In this document: positions 1 to 5,537 of the stretch, piece after piece
Layout of the letters: each line of letters opens with the position of its first letter
How positions within the stretch are numbered: position 1 is the first letter of the stretch
Assembly (NCBI GenBank): GCA_946479915.1
Contig: CAMLHR010000098.1
Location: forward strand, 1 to 5,537
Origin: an uncultured Lysobacter sp.
GTDB taxonomy: Bacteria > Pseudomonadota > Gammaproteobacteria > Xanthomonadales > Xanthomonadaceae
Direction of reading: 5' to 3'
Length of the DNA: 5,537 nucleotides
Notes under the pieces: model-generated
Database searches by the model: none
The model's input: the letters and a program-made list of their open reading frames with translations, nothing else
What the model was told of the DNA's origin: nothing
Position numbers and translations under genes: made by a program

Positions 1-348
1 GCGATGCAGGCGACGGCGCTGCGCAACCGCCACAGCGCCGTGCAGAACAGCCACGCGGTCGTGCACAGCTACGCGATCCTCGAGCGGATGCGCGCCAACC
101 ATGCGGTCGCCGCGAACGGCGGCTACGACCTGGCGGCGATGACCTGTTCGGCCCCGACGGCGAGCGACCTGGTCACGACCGACCAGCGGGCATGGATCCT
201 GGCGATGCAGTCGGACCTCGGGCCGGGCGCGTGCGGCCAGGTCGTCGACTGCGGCAGCGACGACTGCACGATCATCGTGCAGTGGGACGACTCGCGCGGG
301 ACCGGCGGGTCGGCGGTGCGGCAGCTGGTCACGGAGACGCGGCTGTGA
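1..348 (+). CDS. pilV: Type IV pilus minor pilin PilV, C-terminal part (5' end outside window)
   Basis: This is the last 115 codons of a minor pilin; the frame is open at base 1 and stops at TGA 346-348. The prepilin leader and hydrophobic N-terminal helix lie upstream of the window. Recognition rests on the block ALRNRHSAVQNSHAVVHSYA, then LERMRANHAVAANGGYD, which is the helix-to-globular junction seen in PilV proteins, and on the QWDDSRG block near the C-terminus followed by a short tail ending TETRL. Four cysteines (fragment residues 49, 78, 84 and 89) could form two disulfides in the periplasm. In the family, PilV joins PilW and PilX in the complex that primes pilus assembly and displays PilY1. 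Its stop codon overlaps the pilW start, so the two are probably translationally coupled. The in-frame ATG at 4 is an internal methionine, not the true start. PilV is much likelier than FimT/FimU because of the position directly before pilW and the QWDDSRG motif. Confidence 0.87.
   Translation, partial: AMQATALRNRHSAVQNSHAVVHSYAILERMRANHAVAANGGYDLAAMTCSAPTASDLVTTDQRAWILAMQSDLGPGACGQVVDCGSDDCTIIVQWDDSRGTGGSAVRQLVTETRL
333..336 (+). promoter_or_regulatory. Ribosome binding site deciding the pilW GTG start
   Basis: GGAG lies inside the end of pilV, eight bases before the GTG at 345. No comparable purine-rich motif sits at normal distance before the in-frame ATG at 366, which is preceded by GCGCGGCGCGGCGCC. 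This favours GTG 345 as the pilW start. Confidence 0.6.
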
Positions 349-1427
349 GCGCGCGGCGCGGCGCCATGGGGCCGGCGGCGGGGCGCCAGGCGGGCGTGAC
401 GCTGGTCGAGATGATGGTGGCGCTGGTGCTCGGGCTGGTCGTCGCTGGCGCGGCGATGTCCGTGTTCATCGCCAACAAGAAGACCTATGTCGCCGCCGAG
501 AACCTCGGGCGGCTCCAGGAAACCGCGCGGGTGGCGTTCGAGCTGATGACGCGCGACATCCGCGAGGCCGCGGCCAGCGACTGCGGCGCCGACCTGACCC
601 AGGCGGCGAACGTGCTGAACTCGCCCACCGCGCACTGGTACACCGATTTCGGCGGCGGCATCCGCGGATACGCCGCGGGCACCGCGTTCCCCGACGCCGG
701 GTTCGGCACGGCCGAGGCCCAGCGGATCGCGGGCACCGAGGCCGTCGAGATGCTGTCCGCGACGGCCGGCGCGACGATCATGCAGCACAATCCCGCGGCC
801 GCCAGGTTCGGGCTGAACACCGCCACCCACGGGTTCGAGGTGGGCGACATCGCGGTGGCCTGCGACGCACGGCACGCGGCGATCTTCCAGGTCACCAACG
901 CGGTCACCGGCGTGAACGCGAACCTGGTCCACCAGACCGGCTCGGGCACGCCCGGCAACTGCAGCCAGGGCCTCGGCCTGCCGGTCGCCTGCACGCCGAC
1001 GGGGACGGCCTACCGGTTCGGCTGCGCGTTCGGCGGCACGCTGCCGGCGACGGACTGCGCGCTGGACGAGAACCGCTGGTCGGCGACCGTCGCCAAGCTC
1101 GAGGCCCTGCGCTGGTACGTCGGCTGCAACGGGCGCGCGGACTGCGCCGAACCCGCCGGGCGGTCGCTCTACCGCAGCCGCCTCGACAACGTGTCCGGCA
1201 CGCCGACCATCCGCAACGACGAGATCGCCGAGGGCGTCACCGACCTGTCGCTCCGCTACCTGGTCGACGGCGGCACCGGTTACGTCGGCCCGGGCGCGGT
1301 GGCGGACTGGTCCGAGGTGGTCGCGGTGGCCGTCGACCTGGAGATCAGCAGCCCCGAGCGCGTCGAAGGCGCGTTCGTCGAGCGCACGCTCGGGCATGTC
1401 GTGACGTTGCGGAGCCGGGCGCCATGA
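345..1427 (+). CDS. pilW: Type IV pilus minor pilin PilW
   Basis: This encodes a 360-residue prepilin-like protein, a usual PilW length. The N-terminus has a short basic leader, then AGRQAG, the PilD cleavage point after Gly17, and VTLVEMMVALVLGLVVAGAA, the conserved hydrophobic helix. Glu22 is the mature Glu5, while mature position +1 is Val instead of the common Phe. After the helix comes a stretch of the AENLGRLQETARVAFELM type and then DIREAA, the typical pilin stalk. The globular part contains FEVGDIAVACDARHAAIFQV, a PilW hallmark, and ends with a SLRYLVDG block and a strand near HVVTLRSRAP. Eight cysteines (80, 173, 206, 216, 227, 238, 261, 267) suggest up to four disulfides. The GTG start overlaps the pilV stop (GTGA) and the TGA stop overlaps the pilX ATG (ATGA). 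A start at ATG 366 would leave a 10-residue leader and cannot be excluded. In the family, PilW works with PilV and PilX to initiate pili and hold PilY1 at the tip. Confidence 0.95.
   Translation: MSARRGAMGPAAGRQAGVTLVEMMVALVLGLVVAGAAMSVFIANKKTYVAAENLGRLQETARVAFELMTRDIREAAASDCGADLTQAANVLNSPTAHWYTDFGGGIRGYAAGTAFPDAGFGTAEAQRIAGTEAVEMLSATAGATIMQHNPAAARFGLNTATHGFEVGDIAVACDARHAAIFQVTNAVTGVNANLVHQTGSGTPGNCSQGLGLPVACTPTGTAYRFGCAFGGTLPATDCALDENRWSATVAKLEALRWYVGCNGRADCAEPAGRSLYRSRLDNVSGTPTIRNDEIAEGVTDLSLRYLVDGGTGYVGPGAVADWSEVVAVAVDLEISSPERVEGAFVERTLGHVVTLRSRAP
1411..1414 (+). promoter_or_regulatory. Ribosome binding site for pilX
   Basis: GGAG lies within the 3' end of pilW, nine bases before the pilX ATG at 1424. 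With the ATGA overlap, this supports initiation by ribosomes finishing pilW. Confidence 0.6.
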
Positions 1428-1984
1428 GCCGCGCACGCGTCCCCGCAACGGGTCGGCAGCGCGGCGTCGCGCTGGTGGTCGTGCTGGTGCTGCTCGTGGT
1501 CGTGACGCTGCTGGCGCTCGCGAGCCTGCGCAACGCGTTGCTCGAGGAGCGCATGAGCGCGGCCGTGCTCGACCGCAGCCTGGCGTTCCAGGCCGTGGAA
1601 GCCGCGCTGCGCGAGGGCGAGGCCGTCGCCGCCGGGCGTCCGATGCCCGCGGCGGGCACCGGGTGCGTCGCGGGCCTGTGCAGCAAGCCGGATCCCGACG
1701 TGCCCGGCGACAACGCGCGCTGGCTGGCGGCGGGCTTCTGGGACGACGACGCCGGCACCTGGCGCGAGGCGACGGTGGACATCGGCGCCGTGACCACGCG
1801 TCCGCGCTACATCGTCGAGCTGCTCGACAGCGGCCTGCCCTCGACCGGCGAATGCACGACCAGCATCGACGTCTCGCCGGACGCGGCCTGCTCGGGCACC
1901 ACGAACAATTACCGGATCACCGCCTACAGCCAGGCGGAGGGACGCGCCGACGTGATGTTGCAGTCCCTCTACACGGTGCCGTGA
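1424..1984 (+). CDS. pilX: Type IV pilus minor pilin PilX, lacking Glu5
   Basis: This encodes 186 residues with the PilX architecture. A short basic leader MSRARVPATGRQRG (Gly14 before the PilD cut) is followed by a very hydrophobic helix, VALVVVLVLLVVVTLLALAS. Then comes the PilX signature EERMSAAVLDRSLAFQAVEA and LREGE (residues 41-66), matching the family pattern of EERM followed by an AFQAAEAALR-like stretch. The C-terminal strand region NNYRITAYSQ...VMLQSLYTVP is also typical. Mature +5 is Val19, so the acidic Glu5 used by most pilins for helix registration is absent; the type II secretion pseudopilin GspK, which sits at the pseudopilus tip, also lacks it. Four cysteines (81, 86, 144, 156) could form two disulfides. 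The ATG overlaps the pilW stop, and pilY1 begins 13 bases after the pilX stop. Known role: partner of PilV and PilW in assembly priming and PilY1 display. The identification is firm; the tip-capping role of this particular protein is inferred. Confidence 0.94.
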   Translation: MSRARVPATGRQRGVALVVVLVLLVVVTLLALASLRNALLEERMSAAVLDRSLAFQAVEAALREGEAVAAGRPMPAAGTGCVAGLCSKPDPDVPGDNARWLAAGFWDDDAGTWREATVDIGAVTTRPRYIVELLDSGLPSTGECTTSIDVSPDAACSGTTNNYRITAYSQAEGRADVMLQSLYTVP

Positions 1985-1988
1985 GCGG

Positions 1989-1994
1989 GGAGGA
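1989..1994 (+). promoter_or_regulatory. Strong Shine-Dalgarno sequence for pilY1
   Basis: GGAGGA lies in the 13-base pilX-pilY1 gap, ending three bases before the ATG at 1998 (five bases if GGAG is taken as the core). It is the best match to the anti-Shine-Dalgarno sequence in the window. It fixes the pilY1 start and suggests independent ribosome loading, unlike the overlapping starts of pilW and pilX. Confidence 0.8.
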
Positions 1995-1997
1995 ACC

Positions 1998-4900
1998 ATG
2001 AAGCAACCCAGGACCACGGCATTCGCGATCGGCCTGTTCGCCGCGCTGGCGGCCACGCCGGCACGTTCGGTGGACGTGCCGGACATGCCGTTGCAGACAG
2101 GCACCGCCTATCCGCCGGCCAACGTGATGTTCATCCTCGACGATTCCGGCTCCATGGTGTTCGAGGCGATGCCGGACGACGACACGAGGCTCGACGACAA
2201 CGTCGACGACCGTTCGTCCGTGCACAACACGATCTTCTACGACCCCTCGGTGGACTACCTGCCGTGGATGACGGCCGACGGCACGCGCATGACCGGCGGC
2301 ACCGACTATTCGGCCGCGTTCGCGGACCTCAGCCTGGCCAGCGGCGACACGATCGACCTGGGCGACGAGGACAGTTGCGAGTCCGTGGACCGCAACGGCA
2401 GCAACCACTGGGTGTGCGGCGGCGTCCAGACGTACTTCGTTCCGATCGAGGCGGGCACGACGTCCACCGACGAGGAGGACTACACCCGGTACCAGATCCG
2501 CACCGTGCGCGACGATGGCGTCATCGGCCCGCGGGTCGTGCGCAGCGTGTACGCGGAGGGCGGGGAGCAGGAGGATCGCTGGAACAACCGCGACATCCCG
2601 CGGCAGGACAGCGTGGTCGTCTCGACCGTGGTCCCGGAAGGCGCGACCGACCTGGTGATCGCCATCGGCAACGGCTCCAGCGGCAATGCCGAACTGTACG
2701 TCCGGCGGGACGCCACGCCGACCACGACCAGCTTCGACTACAGCGACACCGGATCGGGCAACAGCCACTACATCAGCGTGGCCTCGCCCCAGGCAGGGAC
2801 CTGGTACATCCTCGCGTACAACGCCAGCAACAGGAACCAGGTCCAGAACCTGGACATCGTCGCCCGCTACGAGCTCGCCGTTGACGAAGGCGTCGACGGG
2901 GCCGGGTGCAGCGACGACGACGACGGCGGCGGCTGGCGCAACTGCACCTTCGCGACGCCGACGGGGCGCACCGAGGCGGAGGAAATGGAGAACTTCGCCA
3001 CCTGGTTCTCCTACCACCGCACGCGCATCAAGGTGGCCAAGGCCGGCGCGAGCGAGGCGTTCGGCCAGCTCGACTCGGGCATCCGCGTCGGCTACGACTC
3101 CATCTGGGCCCGCGACAGCAGCAACGCGAGCTACTTCACCGGCAGCGTGTCCGACAGCGCCGATCCCGCATTCCCGATCCCCGTCGACAGCGACGACGGC
3201 CTGTTCCGCGGCGACAACCGCACGGACTGGTTCGCGCAGCTGCAGGGCGCGCACGGCTACAACGGCACGCCGCTGAAGGGTGCGCTGCAGCGCAGCGGCC
3301 GCTACTTCGAGGACACCTCCGCGTCGGGCCCCTGGGGGCCGGGCAGCACCAACCAGTTCAGTTGCCGCCAGAACTTCGCGATCCTGACCACCGACGGGTA
3401 CTGGAACGACAACGCCGGCTACACCCAGGTCGGCGACGCCGACGCGACCGCGGGCCTGCTGCTCACGTCCGAGGACGGCAAAACGACGCACCAGTACCAG
3501 CCGGTGCGTCCCTACGCGGACAACTTCATCTGGCGCGGCACGCCGTACTCGCGCGGCGACACGCTGGCCGATGTCGCCAACTACTACTGGAAGCGCGACC
3601 TCGTCCCGCTGGCGAACGACGTGCCGACCTCGGTCGCCGATCCGGCGTTCTGGCAGCACATGGTCACCTTCGGCGTGTCCATCGGCCTGCGCGGGCGCCT
3701 GGACCCGAAGACCGACCTGCAGGCCATCACCAACGGCAGCAAGCACTGGGGCGACCCGACCGACGCCGAGGACCTCGACCGCATCGACGACCTGTGGCAC
3801 GCGTCGGTCAACGGCCACGGCAACTTCGTCTCCGCCACCCGCCCCGACGAGTTCGTGCAGGGCCTGGTGGACGCGCTGGCGACCGTGGCGCAGCGCCTCG
3901 GCTCCGCGTCGAACGTCACCGCCAACAGTACCTCGTTCCAGACCGACACCCGCGTGTACCAGGCCAGCTACGTGTCCGGGAAGTGGACCGGCGAGCTGGC
4001 GGCATACGAGGTCAGCGCGGCGGGCGTGTCCACCGGCGACCAGGATGGCGACGGCGTGCCCGACGCCGCGTGGCGCGCGTCGGAACAGATCCCCGCCCAT
4101 GGCGACCGGAACATCTTCACGACGTCGGCCACCGGCACGGGCAACGGGACCGCGTTCCCGACCGACGCCCAGCTCGCCGCGCTGGCGCTGACGGCGCGCG
4201 ACGACGCGGACGGCGGGCCGGTGACGGGCGCGGAGAACGCCGCCTACGTCGCGGGCTCGCAGGCGATGGAGATCCGCCAGGGCGGCAAGCTGCGCGACCG
4301 CGACACGCTGCTCGGCGACATCGCGAACTCGTCGCCGATGTACGTCCACGACAACGAGATGATCTACGTCGGCGCCAACGACGGCATGCTGCACGCCTTC
4401 TCCGCGGTGGACCGCGGCGGCGGCGGCGCGGCGGGGGGCAAGGAACTGTTCGCGTACGTGCCCGCCGGGATCGACCTGGCCGACCTGGCGACGCTGAGCG
4501 ACCCGGGCTACGGCGCCAGCCACCGCTTCTTCGTGGACGGCCCGGTGGTCGTGTCGCCGCAGGCGCAGACGCCGGGCCGCAATTTCCTGGTGGGCACGCT
4601 GGGGCGTGGCGGCAAGGGCGTGTTCGCCCTGGACGTGACGGATCCGGAAGAGTTCGACGAGGACGACGTGCTGTGGGACCTGACCGGCGACGCGCTCGGC
4701 GCGGACATGGGCCACGTGCTGGGCGAACCGCTGGTCGTGCGGCTCGACGACGCGGCCGGGACGCTCGCCGCGCTGGTGCCCAACGGCATCAACAGCGCGG
4801 GCGGGAAGGCCGTGCTGTTCCTGCTCGACCTGGAGACCGGCGCGCTGATCCGCAAGTTCGACACCGGCGCGACCGGGGACAACGGGCTGTCCGCCCCGCG

Positions 4901-5537
4901 CGGCGCCGACATCGACGGCGACGGCAGGATCGATTTCGCCTATGCGGGCGACCTCCACGGCAACGTCTGGAAGTTCGATCTGTCGGGGGACACGGCGGAC
5001 TGGGGCGTCGCGAACGGCGGCGCGCCGCTGTTCACCGCGCGGGACGCGGACGGCCTGGCGCAGCCGATCACCTCCGGACTGGCCATCGCCCGGGACCCGG
5101 CGACGGGCAAGGTCTGGATCTTCGCCGGCACCGGGCAGTTCATCGAAACCGCGGACGTCGGCAGCACCGACGTGCAGTCGGTCTACGGGCTGATCGACGA
5201 GGGCACGATCGCCGGGCGCAGCGCGCTGGTCGAACGCGACATCGTCGTGACCGGGACCAGCGACGGCCGGGTCGTGCGCGGCTTCGAGCAGGCCGGCCCG
5301 CTCACCGCCGGCAGCCAGGGCTGGTACATCGACCTGGACACCCCCGCCGCCGGCGAACGCGTCGTCAGCAACCCGCGCGTGCGCGGCACCGTCCTGCTGT
5401 TCGCCAGCCTGCTCCCGCCGCGCGAGAACACGTGCGACGCGGGCGGCACGGGCTTCGTCAACGCCCTGGACGCCTTCACCGGCACCAGCCTGGGCAGCCC
5501 GTACTTCGACGTGAACGACGACGGCGCGTACGACGAC
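1998..5537 (+). CDS. pilY1: Type IV pilus tip adhesin PilY1, N-terminal 1180 residues (3' end outside window)
   Basis: The frame is uninterrupted for 1180 codons and still open at the right edge. Residues 1-24 form a Sec signal peptide (MKQPRTT, then a hydrophobic core, probable cut after ARS). A von Willebrand A region starts near residue 41; FILDDSGSM carries the MIDAS DxSxS (Asp48, Ser50, Ser52). It resumes with a helix around residues 327-348 (EEMENFATWFSYHRTRIKVA), the strand NFAILTTDGYWND (459-471) and TFGVSIGLRG (557-566). Between these parts lies an inserted PPC-like domain (about 203-292). From about residue 643 the C-terminal PilC/PilY1 propeller follows, with hallmarks IYVGANDGMLHAF (789-801), VGTLGRGGKGVFALDVTDP (865-883) and an EF-hand-like loop at 971-979. 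Cysteines fall at 127, 140, 304, 316, 456 and 1146. PilY1 proteins are secreted through the pilus machinery, sit at the tip on the PilV-PilW-PilX complex, and act in adhesion, surface sensing and control of retraction. Most PilY1 proteins are roughly 1150-1300 residues, so probably only a short tail is missing. Confidence 0.96.
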   Translation, partial: MKQPRTTAFAIGLFAALAATPARSVDVPDMPLQTGTAYPPANVMFILDDSGSMVFEAMPDDDTRLDDNVDDRSSVHNTIFYDPSVDYLPWMTADGTRMTGGTDYSAAFADLSLASGDTIDLGDEDSCESVDRNGSNHWVCGGVQTYFVPIEAGTTSTDEEDYTRYQIRTVRDDGVIGPRVVRSVYAEGGEQEDRWNNRDIPRQDSVVVSTVVPEGATDLVIAIGNGSSGNAELYVRRDATPTTTSFDYSDTGSGNSHYISVASPQAGTWYILAYNASNRNQVQNLDIVARYELAVDEGVDGAGCSDDDDGGGWRNCTFATPTGRTEAEEMENFATWFSYHRTRIKVAKAGASEAFGQLDSGIRVGYDSIWARDSSNASYFTGSVSDSADPAFPIPVDSDDGLFRGDNRTDWFAQLQGAHGYNGTPLKGALQRSGRYFEDTSASGPWGPGSTNQFSCRQNFAILTTDGYWNDNAGYTQVGDADATAGLLLTSEDGKTTHQYQPVRPYADNFIWRGTPYSRGDTLADVANYYWKRDLVPLANDVPTSVADPAFWQHMVTFGVSIGLRGRLDPKTDLQAITNGSKHWGDPTDAEDLDRIDDLWHASVNGHGNFVSATRPDEFVQGLVDALATVAQRLGSASNVTANSTSFQTDTRVYQASYVSGKWTGELAAYEVSAAGVSTGDQDGDGVPDAAWRASEQIPAHGDRNIFTTSATGTGNGTAFPTDAQLAALALTARDDADGGPVTGAENAAYVAGSQAMEIRQGGKLRDRDTLLGDIANSSPMYVHDNEMIYVGANDGMLHAFSAVDRGGGGAAGGKELFAYVPAGIDLADLATLSDPGYGASHRFFVDGPVVVSPQAQTPGRNFLVGTLGRGGKGVFALDVTDPEEFDEDDVLWDLTGDALGADMGHVLGEPLVVRLDDAAGTLAALVPNGINSAGGKAVLFLLDLETGALIRKFDTGATGDNGLSAPRGADIDGDGRIDFAYAGDLHGNVWKFDLSGDTADWGVANGGAPLFTARDADGLAQPITSGLAIARDPATGKVWIFAGTGQFIETADVGSTDVQSVYGLIDEGTIAGRSALVERDIVVTGTSDGRVVRGFEQAGPLTAGSQGWYIDLDTPAAGERVVSNPRVRGTVLLFASLLPPRENTCDAGGTGFVNALDAFTGTSLGSPYFDVNDDGAYDD
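2139..2153 (+). other. MIDAS metal-binding motif of the PilY1 vWA domain
   Basis: Codons 48-52 of pilY1 read Asp-Asp-Ser-Gly-Ser, giving the DxSxS pattern with Asp48, Ser50 and Ser52, just after the hydrophobic strand NVMFIL. In vWA domains these side chains coordinate a divalent cation used in ligand binding. A later Asp466 in the ILTTDGYW strand is a candidate further MIDAS residue (inference). Confidence 0.85.
2604..2873 (+). other. PPC-like beta-sandwich domain inserted in PilY1
   Basis: Codons of about 203-292 encode a segment with the order of blocks seen in bacterial pre-peptidase C-terminal domains: VVPEGATDLVIAIGNGSSGN, then AELYVRRDATPTT (like the ADLYVRRG...PTT block), then SGNSHYISVASPQAGTWYIL (like the aromatic GTWY strand), and a closing hydrophobic strand LDIVARYEL. 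In the family this domain is usually C-terminal on secreted proteases and chitinases and helps secretion or substrate binding. Here it sits between the MIDAS strand and the rest of the vWA region. The match is by motif reading only; other jelly-roll domains remain possible. Confidence 0.75.
4038..4064 (+). other. EF-hand-like calcium loop 1 in PilY1
   Basis: Codons 681-689 read Asp-Gln-Asp-Gly-Asp-Gly-Val-Pro-Asp, the DxDxDGxxD calcium loop, near the start of the C-terminal region. Pseudomonas aeruginosa PilY1 is reported to have a second calcium site upstream of the propeller one; this loop could be the counterpart (inference). Confidence 0.65.
4908..4934 (+). other. EF-hand-like calcium loop 2 in PilY1 propeller
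   Basis: Codons 971-979 read Asp-Ile-Asp-Gly-Asp-Gly-Arg-Ile-Asp, followed by FAYAGDLHGNVWKFDLSG. This corresponds in context to the conserved propeller calcium site that, in Pseudomonas aeruginosa PilY1, controls pilus extension and retraction through calcium binding. All likely ligands (Asp971, Asp973, Asp975, Asp979) are present. Confidence 0.85.
5508..5534 (+). other. EF-hand-like calcium loop 3 at the right edge of PilY1
   Basis: Codons 1171-1179 read Asp-Val-Asn-Asp-Asp-Gly-Ala-Tyr-Asp, a DxNxDGxxD pattern, right before the window ends. Similar acidic FDVN-type loops occur near the C-terminus of PilY1 relatives. The residues after it are not visible. Confidence 0.55.

Noticed and set aside
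192..344. Upstream ATG at 192 as an N-terminal extension of pilW
   Set aside because: The extra 51 residues are Arg-rich shadow of pilV and would put the prepilin leader far inside the protein, which is incompatible with PilD processing.
366..368. ATG at 366 as the pilW start
   Set aside because: It would give a workable 10-residue leader but has no ribosome binding site; GTG 345 has GGAG at eight bases and the overlap typical of coupled genes. Kept only as an alternative.
123..1448. 441-codon minus-strand open frame opposite pilV/pilW
   Set aside because: Same register effect with the pilW frame; low-complexity Arg/Ala/Val composition and no family motifs, while the + strand is clearly PilV and PilW.
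1280..2104. Minus-strand open frame across pilW, pilX and the pilY1 start
   Set aside because: It crosses three well-supported + strand genes, and its His/Arg-rich translation looks like a shadow of coding sequence.
2264..4191. Other + strand frames inside pilY1 (2264-2884, 2686-3276, 3571-4191)
   Set aside because: Arg/Pro/Thr-rich translations in the wrong frame relative to the continuous PilY1 reading frame.
1917..4958. Very long open frame on the minus strand (1013 codons) opposite pilY1
   Set aside because: It is in codon register with pilX's end and pilY1, so it closes only where the sense strand uses TTA, CTA or TCA, codons nearly absent in this GC-rich DNA. Its translation is a monotonous Val/Arg/Ala/Gly mix with no recognisable domain.
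1..5537. Promoters, terminators, RNA genes, insertion sequences, CRISPR arrays, attachment sites
   Set aside because: The only non-coding gap is 13 bases (1985-1997), and I saw no inverted-repeat-plus-T-run, repeat array or transposase motif. The window looks like an ordinary pilus operon apart from the PilY1 insert.

Overview
The window is a stretch of a type IV pilus minor-pilin operon, read entirely on the + strand. In order it holds the 3' end of pilV (1-348), complete pilW (345-1427), complete pilX (1424-1984) and the first 1180 codons of pilY1 (from 1998, open past the right edge). The DNA is very GC-rich, with G or C in almost every third codon position. Together with the PilV-PilW-PilX-PilY1 order and the wording of the conserved PilY1 blocks, this suggests a gammaproteobacterium of the Xanthomonadaceae/Lysobacteraceae type (Lysobacter, Luteimonas or a relative). 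The lineage is an inference, not proven by the sequence.

The layout is extremely tight. pilV and pilW overlap by four bases (GTGA), pilW and pilX overlap by four bases (ATGA), and only 13 bases separate pilX from pilY1, filled by a strong Shine-Dalgarno sequence. There is no room for internal promoters or terminators, so the four genes are read as one transcript with likely translational coupling. A FimT/FimU-type minor pilin would be expected upstream and a PilE-type one downstream, but neither is in view.

From the known family biology, PilV, PilW and PilX are inner-membrane prepilins processed by PilD. They form a priming complex that starts pilus assembly and ends up at the fibre tip, where they carry PilY1, a large secreted adhesin and mechanosensor. 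PilY1 here has a Sec signal peptide, an N-terminal von Willebrand A (vWA) region with a MIDAS motif, and a C-terminal PilC/PilY1 beta-propeller with EF-hand-like calcium loops.

The most unusual feature is inside PilY1. About 90 residues that read as a bacterial pre-peptidase C-terminal (PPC) beta-sandwich domain, normally attached to secreted proteases, lie between the MIDAS strand and the rest of the vWA domain. An acidic, cysteine-bounded loop follows. The three minor pilins are also notable: all are cysteine-rich where visible, PilW and PilX have valine at mature position +1, and PilX lacks the usual Glu5. No RNA genes, mobile elements, CRISPR arrays, terminators or large non-coding stretches were seen.
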